Shown here: in pieces, positions 1 to 8,780 of the stretch
How positions within the stretch are numbered: position 1 is the stretch's first letter
Layout of the letters: every line of letters starts with the position of its first letter
Assembly (NCBI GenBank): GCA_037200045.1
Contig: JBBCHM010000003.1
Coordinates: 1 to 64,000, forward strand
Source: Rhizomicrobium sp.
GTDB lineage: Bacteria; Pseudomonadota; Alphaproteobacteria; Micropepsales; Micropepsaceae
Length of the DNA stretch: 64,000 bases
Direction: 5' to 3'
Translations under genes and position numbers: made by a program
The notes under the pieces: generated by a model
Told to the model about the DNA's origin: nothing
The model's database searches: none
The model's input: only the letters and a program-made list of their open reading frames with translations

Positions 1-1314
1 ATGAAAATCGTCGGCGGGAAGTGGTCCAACTGGTCGGGCGGCGTCGTCTGCAAACCCAAGGCGATCGTGGCGCCGAAGGACGAGGTCGATCTCGCCGCCG
101 CGGTGCGCACCGGCACGGCGCCGGTCCGCGTGCCCGGCACCGGCCATTCCTTCACCCCGCTGAACGCCACCGACGGCACGATCATAGATCTCTCCGCGCC
201 GGCCTTCAGCGGCCTCAAGGGCTTTGATCTCGACAAGCAGGTCGCGACCTTCGGCGCCGCCACGCATCTGTGGGAGATCGGCCCGCTGGTCCACCCCCTG
301 GGCCTCGCCCTCAAGAATATGGGCGACATCGACCGCCAGACGCTGGCCGGCGTGGTCGGCACCGGCACGCACGGTACCGGTGCCACTCTGGGCAGCCTAT
401 CCGCGGAAGTCGCCGGTTTCCGCCTGTTGCTCGCCAGCGGCGAGATCATCCATTGCGCGCCCGACGAGAACGCGGAGATCTTCGCGGCGGGGCGCACCTC
501 GATGGGCACGCTCGGCGTGATGGTCGAGATCGCGATGAAGGTGCGCGACGCCTACAAGCTGGCGGAGAAGAACTTCCTCCTGCCGATCGACGATCTGTGG
601 GACCGGCTCGACGACCTGGTCGCGACCAACCGGCATTTCGAATTCTTCTGGTTTCCCTATGCCGATGTCGCGGTGTGCAAGGCGCTGAACGAGAGCACCG
701 CGCCGGCGCCCGAGCCGCGCTCGGCGGAATACATGAAGGCGCGCGGCGAAAAGCGCGCCGCCGACGCCACGACCTTCGAGCTGATCAACGAGGTCCTGCC
801 CTATGCGCCCTTCCTGCTCCGGACGGCGCACCGGTTGTTCTCCGGCGGCATGAGCGCGGGCGACCGCGTGCGCTGGAGCCACGAGATATTTCCCAGTCCG
901 CGCACCACCCGCTTCAACGAGATGGAATACGCGGTGCCCTATGAGAAAGGCCCCGAGACCGTCCGCAAGATCGTGGCCGAAATCCGCAAGCGCCGGATCA
1001 ACACCGGCTTTCCCATCGAATTCCGCACCGTCGCTGCCGACGACGTCTGGCTGAGCCCGTTCTACCAGCGCAAAAGCGCCACAATCGCCGTGCATCAATA
1101 CCACCGGGTGAACACATCGCGGTTGTTCGACATGTGCGAGAGCATCTTCCGCGGCGTCGAGGGCCGGCCGCACTGGGGCAAGCGCCACACGCGCAGCCGC
1201 GAGGAATTCGCGGAGCTCTATCCGAAATTCGAGGATTTCCGGCGCCTGCGCGAAAAGCTCGACCCAGGCATGATCTTCTTGAATGCGCATCTGCGCGGCA
1301 TATTTGAGGGCTGA
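1..1314 (+). CDS. FAD-linked sugar-lactone oxidase (D-arabinono-1,4-lactone / L-gulonolactone oxidase family)
   Basis: A 437-residue protein of the vanillyl-alcohol-oxidase fold. The N-terminal half is the FAD-binding PCMH domain, with the pyrophosphate-binding stretch GTGTHGTG at residues 120-127. The C-terminal half is the ALO substrate domain, ending in an HWGK motif at residues 391-394 that is conserved in aldonolactone and alditol oxidases. Members oxidise sugar lactones or polyols and pass electrons to oxygen or another acceptor. No signal peptide or membrane segment is seen, so it is probably cytoplasmic. The ATG is the first base of the window and the protein begins as family members do (W-S-N-W-S-G), so it looks complete, but a start further upstream cannot be excluded. 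The exact substrate cannot be read from the sequence. Confidence 0.8.
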   Translation: MKIVGGKWSNWSGGVVCKPKAIVAPKDEVDLAAAVRTGTAPVRVPGTGHSFTPLNATDGTIIDLSAPAFSGLKGFDLDKQVATFGAATHLWEIGPLVHPLGLALKNMGDIDRQTLAGVVGTGTHGTGATLGSLSAEVAGFRLLLASGEIIHCAPDENAEIFAAGRTSMGTLGVMVEIAMKVRDAYKLAEKNFLLPIDDLWDRLDDLVATNRHFEFFWFPYADVAVCKALNESTAPAPEPRSAEYMKARGEKRAADATTFELINEVLPYAPFLLRTAHRLFSGGMSAGDRVRWSHEIFPSPRTTRFNEMEYAVPYEKGPETVRKIVAEIRKRRINTGFPIEFRTVAADDVWLSPFYQRKSATIAVHQYHRVNTSRLFDMCESIFRGVEGRPHWGKRHTRSREEFAELYPKFEDFRRLREKLDPGMIFLNAHLRGIFEG

Positions 1315-1335
1315 CAGGCTTCGAAGGAGGCCGAC

Positions 1336-1554
1336 ATGCGCAAACGGACGAAATACGCGATTTCCGCGATCTTCGGCGCGCTGGTCTTTGCCGTGCTCGC
1401 CGAGATGAACGACTGGCCGTTGGCCCTGCTTATTGGCGCCGGCGTCGGCATGACCATCGCGCTGACCGTGCACGCCTATCCCACCGACCTCGCCCCGCCG
1501 GCCGACCGCCGCCACGAGAACACCCAGCGGCGCAAGGCGGCGGCGAAGACCTAA
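1336..1554 (+). CDS. small two-helix membrane protein of unknown function
   Basis: A 72-residue protein with a clear ribosome-binding site (GGAGG, 5-6 bases before the ATG), 21 bases after the lactone-oxidase gene and so probably co-transcribed with it. Two hydrophobic stretches, about residues 8-22 and 27-46, look like a helical hairpin, followed by a polar, basic tail of about 25 residues. I do not recognise the family. The good ribosome-binding site and the membrane-hairpin pattern are the reasons to call it real. Confidence 0.6.
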   Translation: MRKRTKYAISAIFGALVFAVLAEMNDWPLALLIGAGVGMTIALTVHAYPTDLAPPADRRHENTQRRKAAAKT

Positions 1555-1557
1555 ATC

Positions 1558-1580
1558 TACCCTCCCTCAAGGGGAGGGTA
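1558..1580. repeat. short palindromic repeat at the 3' end of hisI
   Basis: Nine-base arms (TACCCTCCC and GGGAGGGTA) enclose a five-base loop. The loop holds the TGA stop codon of hisI, and the arm read on the minus strand encodes the last residues, L-P-S-P. The same element lies at 9163-9185 at the end of an unrelated gene and again inside the compound repeat at 13548-13680. The G-rich arm is not followed by a T-run on the hisI strand, so it is not a classical terminator. Confidence 0.75.
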
Positions 1581-1929
1581 GGTCGTCCAGCTTCGCCTGC
1601 CGGTAGAAACAACTCGGCGCGCCGGTGTGGCAGGCGGGGCCGATCTGGTCGACCTTCATCAGCAATACGTCGCCGTCGCAATCGATCCAGGCCTCGATGA
1701 GGCGTTGCTTGTGCCCCGACTCCTCGCCCTTCACCCAGACTTTCTTGCGCGAGCGGGACCAATAGGTGACCTCGCCGGTATCCAGCGTGCGCTCCAGCGT
1801 GTGGCGGTTCATCCAGGCGAACATCAGCACTTCGCCGGTCTGTACGCGCTGCGCGATCACGGGCACCAGCCCGTCCGCGTTGAACGCGACCTGCGCGACG
1901 AATTCGGCGGGGCTCAGGATATCGGTCAT
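1567..1929 (-). CDS. hisI: phosphoribosyl-AMP cyclohydrolase
   Basis: A 120-residue enzyme for the third step of histidine synthesis, opening the adenine ring of phosphoribosyl-AMP. The whole protein is one HisI domain: the magnesium-binding DCDGD motif is at residues 83-87 and the zinc cysteines are C84, C100 and C107 in the A-C-H-T-G and S-C-F-Y segments. Its ATG overlaps the stop of metC by four bases (ATGA), so the two are translated together even though their pathways differ. It stands apart from any other his gene in the window. The last four residues (LPSP) and the stop codon come from a small palindromic repeat. Confidence 0.95.
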   Translation of the reverse strand: MTDILSPAEFVAQVAFNADGLVPVIAQRVQTGEVLMFAWMNRHTLERTLDTGEVTYWSRSRKKVWVKGEESGHKQRLIEAWIDCDGDVLLMKVDQIGPACHTGAPSCFYRQAKLDDLPSP

Positions 1930-3089
1930 GCGGCCTCTCTTAGCCGTTCGAGGCCGGCGCTCAAATCGGCGATCAGGTCCGCCGGGTCCTCCAATCCCGC
2001 ATGGATGCGGATCAGCGGCCCTTCGAGCGCAAGCGGGGCGACGGTGCGGGCCAAGTGCGACGGCACGATCAGGCTTTCATAGCCACCCCAGGAGAATCCG
2101 ATGCCGAAATGGGCCATCCCGTCCATCAGGGCGGCGATTTGGGCGTGGCTGGCGGGCTTCAGCACCACGCCGAACAGCCCGCAGGCGCCGCTGAAATCGC
2201 GCGTCCACAGCGCGTGGCCGGGATCGCTCGGGAGCGCGGGATAGAGCACGCGCGCCACCTCCGGCCGGCCCTCGAGCCAGCCGGCCAGCGCCAGCGCGGT
2301 CTGCTGGTGCCGCTTGAGGCGAACGCCGAGCGTGCGAAGCCCGCGCAGCGCCAGGAAGCAGTCGTCGCCGCTGACATACATGCCCATATTGCCGTGCAGG
2401 TCGGAAAGCCGCGCCGCGTAACGTTCGTTCGCGGCGACATAGCCCATCATCACGTCGGCATGGCCGCCGATATATTTCGTCACCGCCTGGATCGAGAGGT
2501 CCGCGCCCTTCGCCAGTGCCGCGAAGTGCAGCGGCGTCGCCCAGGTGTTGTCGAGCAGCACCGCCGCGCCACGGGCATGCGCGACCTCGGCGATCGCCGG
2601 CACGTCCTGCACCTCGAAGGTGAGCGAGCCCGGGCTTTCGCAGAACACCGCCCGCGTGTTCGGCTTGAACAGCGCCGCGATGCCGGCGCCGATCAGGGGA
2701 TCGTAGTAGGTCGTCTCCACGCCGAAGCGCTTCAGCGTCTTGTCGCAGAAGGCGCGGGTCGGGGCATAGCAACTGTCGGCCACCAGCAGGTGATCGCCGG
2801 CGCCGCACACCGCGAGGATCGCGGTCGCCACCGCGTTCAATCCCGAACCGGCCAGCACCGTCTTCGCGGCGCCTTCCAGTTCGCAGATCGCCGCTTCGAG
2901 GCTTCGCACCGTCGGATTGCCGCGCCGCCCATAGGTGAACGGCATGGCATGGGCGTCGAGCGTCGCGATGTCGGGATAAAGGATGGTCGAGGCGCGGTAG
3001 ACCGGCGTGTTGACCACGCCGAAATGCGCCGCGCTCTCGCGCCCGGCGCGGGTCAGCTTGGTGTCCTTGCTCTCCTTGTCGTCCGCCAC
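1926..3089 (-). CDS. metC: cystathionine beta-lyase, PLP-dependent
   Basis: A 387-residue Cys/Met-metabolism PLP enzyme. It is expected to split cystathionine into homocysteine, pyruvate and ammonia on the way to methionine. The PLP lysine is K205 in A-V-T-K-Y-I-G-G-H; the S-x-Y-G-R-R-G-N-P-T segment near residue 52 and the D-N-T-W-A-T-P segment near 180 are typical of MetC-type enzymes. The start is GTG, chosen because AGGAG lies seven bases upstream. A cystathionine gamma-synthase or gamma-lyase role cannot be excluded from sequence alone, but the D-N-T-W pattern favours the beta-lyase. It is the first gene of a pair with hisI. Confidence 0.88.
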   Translation of the reverse strand: MADDKESKDTKLTRAGRESAAHFGVVNTPVYRASTILYPDIATLDAHAMPFTYGRRGNPTVRSLEAAICELEGAAKTVLAGSGLNAVATAILAVCGAGDHLLVADSCYAPTRAFCDKTLKRFGVETTYYDPLIGAGIAALFKPNTRAVFCESPGSLTFEVQDVPAIAEVAHARGAAVLLDNTWATPLHFAALAKGADLSIQAVTKYIGGHADVMMGYVAANERYAARLSDLHGNMGMYVSGDDCFLALRGLRTLGVRLKRHQQTALALAGWLEGRPEVARVLYPALPSDPGHALWTRDFSGACGLFGVVLKPASHAQIAALMDGMAHFGIGFSWGGYESLIVPSHLARTVAPLALEGPLIRIHAGLEDPADLIADLSAGLERLREAA

Positions 3090-3165
3090 GGGGCGCTCCT
3101 TTCAGCGCCTTCCACTAACGCGCCGGCGCCCCCGCCGCAACGCGGCGATTGCGACGCCGGATCGT

Positions 3166-4590
3166 TTAGGCCGGCGGCGCCTGATACGGCGCCTCCGGGA
3201 CGACCATGCTCGCCTCCGATTGCGTGCTCACGATGCGCCGGATCGGGAAGTTGAACAGCCAGATGATGGGCACCGTGGCGCCGATGATCGCCGCGATCAT
3301 CAGGAAGAACGTGACCTTGTCCATGCCGTCCCAATAGCTGCCGAGATAGCCGGCGAGCAGGTTGCCGGGGAAACTCGTCGCCAGGAACACCGCCATCATC
3401 AGCGAGCCGAGCTGCCGGGGCGCCGCCTTGGCATAGAGCGAAAGCCCGACGGGCGAGAAATAGAGTTCGCCCACCGTCAGCACGCCGAAATAGACGATGG
3501 CCCAGATCCAATAGACCTTGCCCGTGGGCCCGGCGATGTATTGCACGCCCGCCAGCAGCAGATAGGACAGCGCGATCAGCGTGCAGCCGATCGCCATCTT
3601 GTTGATGATCGAGGGCTCCTTGCCGCGCCGTTCCTGCCACGACCACAGCGCCACGACGCCGGCCGTGAAGGTGAAGATCATCACCGGGTTCACCGATTGC
3701 AGCGTGGTGACGCTGATGGTGAAGAGCCCGCCGACCGAACGGTCGACCATGTCGCGCGTCCAGAGTTCGATCGTATTGCCCGATTGCTCATAGGTCGCCC
3801 AGAACATCGTGCAGGGGATGAAGAACAGGCACAGCAGGACAACGGCCCACCAGTCCTTGGCGGTGAGCGGCGTGCGCGGCGCGGCGGCCGTCGCCGCGTT
3901 CTTGCGGCTCGGCCGATCGTTCGGCAGCCGGCGCATGGCGAACAGATAGGTGATTGTTCCGATCAGCATCGCCACGCCCGCCGAGCCGAAGCCGTATTTC
4001 CACGCGAGCCCCTCGCCGATATTGCCGGCGAACTCCTGTCCCAGGAACGCGCCCAGATTGATGCCGACATAGAAGATCGAATAGGCGCGATCGATGCGCT
4101 GGTCGCCCGGCTTGTAGAGGCCGCCGACCTGGCTCGAGATGTTCGGCTTGAAGCCGCCATTGCCCAGGATCAGGAACAGCAGCGCGAAGAAGAAATAATT
4201 CTCGAACGCCATCATGAAATGGCCGATGGCCATCAGGATGCCGCCGATGACCACGGTGTAGCGCCGGCCCAGGAAACGGTCGGCGAGAAAGCCGCCGATC
4301 AGCGGCGTGAAATAGACGAAGCCGGTGTAGAGCGAATAGATCATCGACTCGAGCGGCTGCACGCCCAGCGGCCCGCGGATGCCTTCCAGGAAATGTTTCA
4401 TCGTATAATAGCCGATGACGTGCTCGGCATGCCCCGGCAGCAGCAGATAGCCGGTCAGGTAGATCGGCAGCAGCACCCGCATGCCGTAATAGGAAAAGCG
4501 CTCCCACATCTCCGTGGTGAACAGCCAGGTCAGCCCGACCGGATGGCCGAACAAAGTCTTCTCCGGCGGAGCGGTGTCGATAATCGCCAT
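3166..4590 (-). CDS. proton-dependent oligopeptide transporter (POT/PTR2 family)
   Basis: A 474-residue inner-membrane transporter of the major facilitator superfamily that imports di- and tripeptides with protons. The E-x-x-E-R motif of the first helix is present (E-M-W-E-R-F-S-Y-Y-G), as are both PTR2 signatures: G-G-F-L-A-D-R-F-L-G-R-R around residue 90, and F-Y-V-G-I-N-L-G-A in the fifth helix. The length and a run of 12 or more hydrophobic segments fit the family. A GTG six codons upstream is possible, but GGGGGAAA lies eight bases before the ATG chosen here. Confidence 0.9.
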   Translation of the reverse strand: MAIIDTAPPEKTLFGHPVGLTWLFTTEMWERFSYYGMRVLLPIYLTGYLLLPGHAEHVIGYYTMKHFLEGIRGPLGVQPLESMIYSLYTGFVYFTPLIGGFLADRFLGRRYTVVIGGILMAIGHFMMAFENYFFFALLFLILGNGGFKPNISSQVGGLYKPGDQRIDRAYSIFYVGINLGAFLGQEFAGNIGEGLAWKYGFGSAGVAMLIGTITYLFAMRRLPNDRPSRKNAATAAAPRTPLTAKDWWAVVLLCLFFIPCTMFWATYEQSGNTIELWTRDMVDRSVGGLFTISVTTLQSVNPVMIFTFTAGVVALWSWQERRGKEPSIINKMAIGCTLIALSYLLLAGVQYIAGPTGKVYWIWAIVYFGVLTVGELYFSPVGLSLYAKAAPRQLGSLMMAVFLATSFPGNLLAGYLGSYWDGMDKVTFFLMIAAIIGATVPIIWLFNFPIRRIVSTQSEASMVVPEAPYQAPPA

Positions 4591-4639
4591 ACGGATCGTT
4601 TCCCCCACGTGAAGGGGTCACTCTGCCCAAGGAATGGCC

Positions 4640-5176
4640 TCACGGCAATTCGATGTAGCGGTCCTCGCGGGAGTAGGGGACGAAGCCCAGCCGCTGATAG
4701 AGCGGCAGGGCGCGCGGATGATCCAGCGTGCAGGTGTTCACCAGAAGCTTGGAGATCGGATGCGCCCAGGCGTTCATCACCGCCTGATAGAGAAAGAAAT
4801 ATCCGAGTCGTTTTCCGATCGCTTCGGGCATCAATCCGAAATAGGCGAGCTGGCCGGTGGCCGCGTCGCGCATGTCCAGCTCCGCCATGCCGGCGGGATT
4901 GCCGTCGAGGTAGAGGACATACAGCTCCACCTGCGGATGCTGGATGATCTGTGTCAGCGCGGCCTCGGGCAGCTTTTGCCGCTCGACCCAGAAATAGGGC
5001 CCGCCGATCGTGTCGTAGAGATAGCGGTAGAAATGCACCGGCGGATGCACCGCGCGCAGCATCGCGACCTTGCCGCGCGGCACCGGCGGCGGCAGTGCGG
5101 CGGGCTTGGCGGTCATCTCCAGGAAGGTAACGACCATCGGAATGCGCCGGCTGGCGGTCTTTTTCTTGCCGGTCAT
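4640..5176 (-). CDS. GNAT-family N-acetyltransferase
   Basis: A 178-residue acetyltransferase of unknown substrate. The GNAT acetyl-CoA site is recognisable: a beta strand with A-Y-F-G-L, then the loop and helix I-G-K-R-L-G-Y-F-F-L, and a C-terminal L-Y-Q-R-L-G-F strand. The ATG overlaps the sseA stop (ATGA), which makes it the third gene of a coupled cysK-sseA-GNAT unit. Related alphaproteobacterial proteins of this length act on small molecules or amino acids; the link to cysteine metabolism is inferred only from the operon. Confidence 0.8.
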   Translation of the reverse strand: MTGKKKTASRRIPMVVTFLEMTAKPAALPPPVPRGKVAMLRAVHPPVHFYRYLYDTIGGPYFWVERQKLPEAALTQIIQHPQVELYVLYLDGNPAGMAELDMRDAATGQLAYFGLMPEAIGKRLGYFFLYQAVMNAWAHPISKLLVNTCTLDHPRALPLYQRLGFVPYSREDRYIELP

Positions 5177-6015
5177 CCGGTCTCCACCGGCGCGTCGCTG
5201 GCGCCCCACTCGGCCCAGGAGCCGTCATACAGCGCGACATCGTGCGCCCCCGCCACCGTCATCGCCAGCAGGACGATCGCCGCGGTGATGCCCGAGCCGC
5301 AAGTGGTGACGCTGTGCCGGCCAAGGTCCACGCCATGGGCGCCGAAGGTCGCGCGCAGGTCCGCCGCCGATTTCAGCGTGCCGTCCTCGCCGGTCAGCTC
5401 CGTATACGGAACGTTCAGGCTGCCGGGGATGTGGCCGCCGCGCGTGCCGGGGCGCGGCTCCGGCTCGATCGCCTTGAAGCGCGGGATGCCGCGCGCGTCG
5501 ATCACCTGCTCGGCATGGCTTTCGAGATTGGCCTTCATCTGGCGGAAATCGCGCACCAGCGCGTTGTTCGGCCGCGCCGTGAAATGCCGCGCGAACGGCA
5601 TCGCGGTCATGTCTTCCAGCGGGCGTCCCTCGCGGCGCCATTTCGGCAGTCCGCCGTCCAGCACCACGACGTCCTCATGGCCCATGGCGCGCAGCATCCA
5701 CCAGGCGCGCGGCGCGGAGTACACGCCCGCGCTGTCATAGACCACGATCATGTTGCCGTCGCCGAGCCCCAGCTTGCGCATGCGGCTGGCGAATTTCGGC
5801 GCCGGCGCCAGCATATGCGGCAGCGGGTTCTTGTCGTCCGACAGATCGTCGATGTCAAAGAACAGCGCGCGCGGAATATGCGCCGCGGCGTATTCTGCGC
5901 GCGGATCGCGGTTCATGTTCGGCAAATACCAGGAGGCATCGACCACGCGCACGTCCGGCGCGTTGATCCGGCCCGCGAGCCATTCGGTCGAAACCAGGGG
6001 AGATTCCGCGCTCAT
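5173..6015 (-). CDS. sseA: 3-mercaptopyruvate sulfurtransferase
   Basis: A 280-residue tandem-rhodanese protein that moves the sulfur of 3-mercaptopyruvate to a thiol acceptor or cyanide. The first, inactive rhodanese domain covers roughly residues 10-140 and the catalytic one 160-275. The active cysteine is C239 in C-G-S-G-I-T-A, the signature that separates mercaptopyruvate sulfurtransferases from thiosulfate sulfurtransferases. The start is the ATG that overlaps the cysK stop by four bases; longer in-frame extensions run back into cysK and carry no family similarity. Gene order says it works with cysteine synthase. Confidence 0.93.
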   Translation of the reverse strand: MSAESPLVSTEWLAGRINAPDVRVVDASWYLPNMNRDPRAEYAAAHIPRALFFDIDDLSDDKNPLPHMLAPAPKFASRMRKLGLGDGNMIVVYDSAGVYSAPRAWWMLRAMGHEDVVVLDGGLPKWRREGRPLEDMTAMPFARHFTARPNNALVRDFRQMKANLESHAEQVIDARGIPRFKAIEPEPRPGTRGGHIPGSLNVPYTELTGEDGTLKSAADLRATFGAHGVDLGRHSVTTCGSGITAAIVLLAMTVAGAHDVALYDGSWAEWGASDAPVETG

Positions 6016-7049
6016 GGCTCGAACGGCACCGGGAAGGGTTTGCGCGGCTGCGCCAACCAGCCCGGCACGGGCAGGTTCCTGGACCGCAGGAAATCGGGAT
6101 TGAACAGCTTGCTCTGATAGCGCGTGCCGTAATCGGCCAGGATGGTCACGATGGTATGGCCCTTGCCCATCTGTCTCGCCATGCGCACCGCGCCGGCGAC
6201 ATTGATGCCGGTCGAGCCGCCCAGGCACAGCCCCTCATGTTCGAGCAGGTCGAAGACGATCGGCAGCGCCTCCTCGTCGGAGATCTCATAGGCATCGTCG
6301 ATCGGCGCACCTTCGAGATTGGCGGTGACGCGGCTCTGGCCGATGCCCTCGGTGATCGAGCTGCCATGCGCGTCGAGCTTGCCAGTCTTCACCCAGGAAT
6401 AGATCGCCGCGCCGAGCGGATCGGCGGCCGCGATCCGCACCCGCGGGTCCTTTTCCTTGAGCGCGATGGCGCAACCGGCCAGCGTGCCGCCCGTGCCGAC
6501 GGCGCAGGTGAAGCCGTCGAGCCGCCCATTGGTCTGGTGCCAGATCTCCGGACCCGTGCCTTCGATATGCGCCTGGCGGTTGGCAATATTATCGAACTGG
6601 TTCGCCCACACCGCGCCGTTCTTCTCGGTCCTGGCAAGCTGCTCGGCGATGCGGCCGGAGACCTTCACATAGTTGTTCGGGTTCTTGTACGGCACCGCCG
6701 GCACCTCGATCAGCTCGGCGCCCAGAAGGCGCAGCGCGTCCTTCTTTTCCTGGCTTTGCGTATCGGGAATGACGATCACGGTCCGGAAGCCGAGCGCATT
6801 GCCGACCACGGCGAGGCCGATCCCGGTATTGCCCGCCGTGCCCTCCACGATCACACCGCCGGGGTGGAGACGGCCCTCGCGGATCGCGTCCTCGATGATG
6901 AACAGGGCGGCGCGGTCCTTGACCGACTGGCCGGGATTCATGAACTCGGCCTTGCCCAGAATCTCGCAGCCGGTGGCTTCGCTGACACGGTTGAGGCGGA
7001 TAAGCGGAGTACGGCCGATCGCGGCAACGACGTCTTTTTTTATGTCCAT
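6012..7049 (-). CDS. cysK: cysteine synthase A (O-acetylserine sulfhydrylase)
   Basis: A 345-residue PLP enzyme of the beta family, making cysteine from O-acetylserine and sulfide. The PLP lysine is K44 in N-P-G-Q-S-V-K-D-R. The substrate loop (E-G-T-A-G-N-T-G) and the phosphate-binding G-T-G-G-T-L-A-G are present. The C-terminal extension to about 345 residues is common in alphaproteobacterial forms. It is the first gene of the minus-strand unit cysK-sseA-GNAT, joined by two successive ATGA overlaps. The 300-base region upstream is shared with the divergent histidine kinase gene. Confidence 0.93.
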   Translation of the reverse strand: MDIKKDVVAAIGRTPLIRLNRVSEATGCEILGKAEFMNPGQSVKDRAALFIIEDAIREGRLHPGGVIVEGTAGNTGIGLAVVGNALGFRTVIVIPDTQSQEKKDALRLLGAELIEVPAVPYKNPNNYVKVSGRIAEQLARTEKNGAVWANQFDNIANRQAHIEGTGPEIWHQTNGRLDGFTCAVGTGGTLAGCAIALKEKDPRVRIAAADPLGAAIYSWVKTGKLDAHGSSITEGIGQSRVTANLEGAPIDDAYEISDEEALPIVFDLLEHEGLCLGGSTGINVAGAVRMARQMGKGHTIVTILADYGTRYQSKLFNPDFLRSRNLPVPGWLAQPRKPFPVPFEP

Positions 7050-7195
7050 CTGTGCGCGTTCGTGGGGGCGAGACGAACCTAATCGCGCCGGCAGGGGCCT
7101 TCAAGCGACGAAAGGAAGCCGGCGTAAGTATTTGCCGTATCTCGGAAACTCCGCGCCGGCCCGACGCGGCGGCGCGGCCCGGCCCAAGGTGAGTC

Positions 7196-7207
7196 GGGAG
7201 CGCTCCC
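7196..7207. other. perfect 12-base palindrome in the cysK / histidine-kinase intergenic region
   Basis: GGGAGCGCTCCC reads the same on both strands and lies about 147 bases from each of the divergent genes. It could be an operator, but no regulator is known for it. The rest of 7050-7353 holds the EcfG-type promoter described separately and nothing else I can support. Confidence 0.3.
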
Positions 7208-7283
7208 AGGAGCGGAACCGCCCGCTAACCACTTCGTGCTACAAAGGCAGCGCCCGTTCTTCCTTCGATTCAAAGGCTTAGGC

Positions 7284-7308
7284 GGAACGAACCTTCGCGT
7301 TATACGTT
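7284..7308 (+). promoter_or_regulatory. EcfG-type general-stress promoter upstream of the HWE kinase
   Basis: GGAAC at 7284-7288 and CGTT at 7305-7308 are separated by exactly 16 bases, an exact match to the known alphaproteobacterial sigma-EcfG consensus (GGAAC, 16-17 bases, CGTT). Transcription would begin near 7315, leaving a leader of about 40 bases before the kinase ATG at 7354. I found no second exact match in the intergenic regions I inspected. Confidence 0.7.
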
Positions 7309-7353
7309 TTCGCCCAAGCTGTAATCGTATGTCTGCTGTCACAAAGGGGAACG

Positions 7354-8766
7354 ATGTCCATTCCGGCCGACTCGATCGTGAGCAGGGGCGCGACCGTCGC
7401 CTCCCTGGCGCTCGAGCGCATCGTGCGGTCGCCGGCCTCGCTGGTCGAGAATCTCCCCATCGGCATCTACACCTGCGATCGCGACGGTCTGCTGGTCCAG
7501 TACAATCGCCGCGCCGCCGAATTGTGGGGCCGCGCGCCCGCGCTCGGCGAGTCCTACTGGCGCTATTACGATGCCTTCAAGGCGGTGGACCGCGACGGCA
7601 AGCTGGTCGCCGCCGCCGATTCGCCGATGGCGCATGTGCTGGCGACGGGCGAGCCGGTGCGCGACCGCCAACTGACCGTCGAGCGGCAGGACGGGACCAA
7701 GGTCACGATCCTCGCCAATGCCGATCCGATCTTCGACGAGCACGGCACGCTGGTGGGCGGCGTGAATTGCTTTCAGGACATCAGCGAACTCGTGCGCATC
7801 AAGGACCAGATGCGCCAGGACCGCCGGGTGGCGCGCCATGTGATGGAGGCGCTGCCCGCCGCGATCTACACCACCGACGCGCAGGGCCGGCTCCAATATT
7901 ACAACAAGGCAGCGGAACAGCTTTGGGGCTGCGCGCCGAAGATCGGCGAACAGTTCTGGTGCGGCTCGTGGAAGATCTACCGGCCCGACGGCACTGCGCT
8001 GCCGCACGACCAATGCCCGATGGCCGTCGCGATCAAGGAAAAGCGCTCGCTCGCCGGGCCCGAGGCGGTGGTCGAGCGGCCGGATGGCACGCGCGTGCCC
8101 TTCATGCCCTATCCGACGCCGATCTTCGGCGGCGATGGCGCGCTGATCGGCGCCGTGAACATGCTGATCGATCTGACCGGCCAGAAGCGCGCCGACGCGC
8201 AGCAGCGCGGCCTGATCGACGAGCTCAACCACCGCGTCAAGAACACGCTGGCGACCATCCAGTCGCTCGCGGCCCAGACGATGCGCGGCACGCAGGGCGA
8301 CGGCGAATTCGAGGGCCGGCTGCTGGCGCTCAGCCGCGTGCACGACCAGCTCACCCGCAATGCCTGGGAATGGGCCGACCTGGCGGCGATCGCAGACGAC
8401 ACCTTCCTGCCGGCGCGGGGCTCGGCGAACAGCCATGTCGCGATCGAGGGGCCGTCGGTGCAACTGACGCCGCGCGTCGCGCTCGCCATGGGCATGGTTC
8501 TGCACGAACTCTTCTGCAACGCGATGAAATACGGCGCGCTGTCGACGCCGGCCGGCTCGGTGGCGCTGCGCTGGCATGTCGCGGGACGCCTGCTGCATGT
8601 CGATTGGCGCGAGGAGGGCGGGCGCGCCGTCGCCGCGCCGCGCAAGCGCGGTTTCGGCACGCGGCTGCTGGAGCGCAGCATCGCGCATGAGCTGGGCGGC
8701 CGCCCGGCGATTGCCTTCTCCGCCGCCGGCGTACATTGCACGATGGAAATTCCGCTGCCGGAATAG
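7354..8766 (+). CDS. PAS-domain sensor histidine kinase, HWE/HisKA_2 family
   Basis: A 470-residue soluble kinase. Two PAS domains cover about residues 30-150 and 160-280. The HWE-type dimerisation region follows, with the phospho-acceptor H293 in E-L-N-H-R-V-K-N-T-L. The ATP-binding domain carries the family's N-box (H-E-L-F-C-N-A-M-K-Y-G-A-L). No membrane segments are present, so the signal is cytoplasmic, perhaps through a PAS ligand. The ribosome-binding site AGGGG is six to seven bases before the ATG. The exact EcfG-type promoter upstream and the response regulator 14 bases downstream suggest a role in the general stress response, where HWE kinases are known to feed PhyR; that link is inference. 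Confidence 0.92.
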   Translation: MSIPADSIVSRGATVASLALERIVRSPASLVENLPIGIYTCDRDGLLVQYNRRAAELWGRAPALGESYWRYYDAFKAVDRDGKLVAAADSPMAHVLATGEPVRDRQLTVERQDGTKVTILANADPIFDEHGTLVGGVNCFQDISELVRIKDQMRQDRRVARHVMEALPAAIYTTDAQGRLQYYNKAAEQLWGCAPKIGEQFWCGSWKIYRPDGTALPHDQCPMAVAIKEKRSLAGPEAVVERPDGTRVPFMPYPTPIFGGDGALIGAVNMLIDLTGQKRADAQQRGLIDELNHRVKNTLATIQSLAAQTMRGTQGDGEFEGRLLALSRVHDQLTRNAWEWADLAAIADDTFLPARGSANSHVAIEGPSVQLTPRVALAMGMVLHELFCNAMKYGALSTPAGSVALRWHVAGRLLHVDWREEGGRAVAAPRKRGFGTRLLERSIAHELGGRPAIAFSAAGVHCTMEIPLPE

Positions 8767-8780
8767 TAGGCAGTGTTCCC

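Noticed and set aside
3007-4947. 646-codon open frame on the plus strand
   Set aside because: Antisense of the peptide transporter; no start signal or domain.
7050-7353. Riboswitch or leader before cysK
   Set aside because: Only a 12-base palindrome and the divergent EcfG promoter are visible; no SAM, T-box or other riboswitch core can be recognised.
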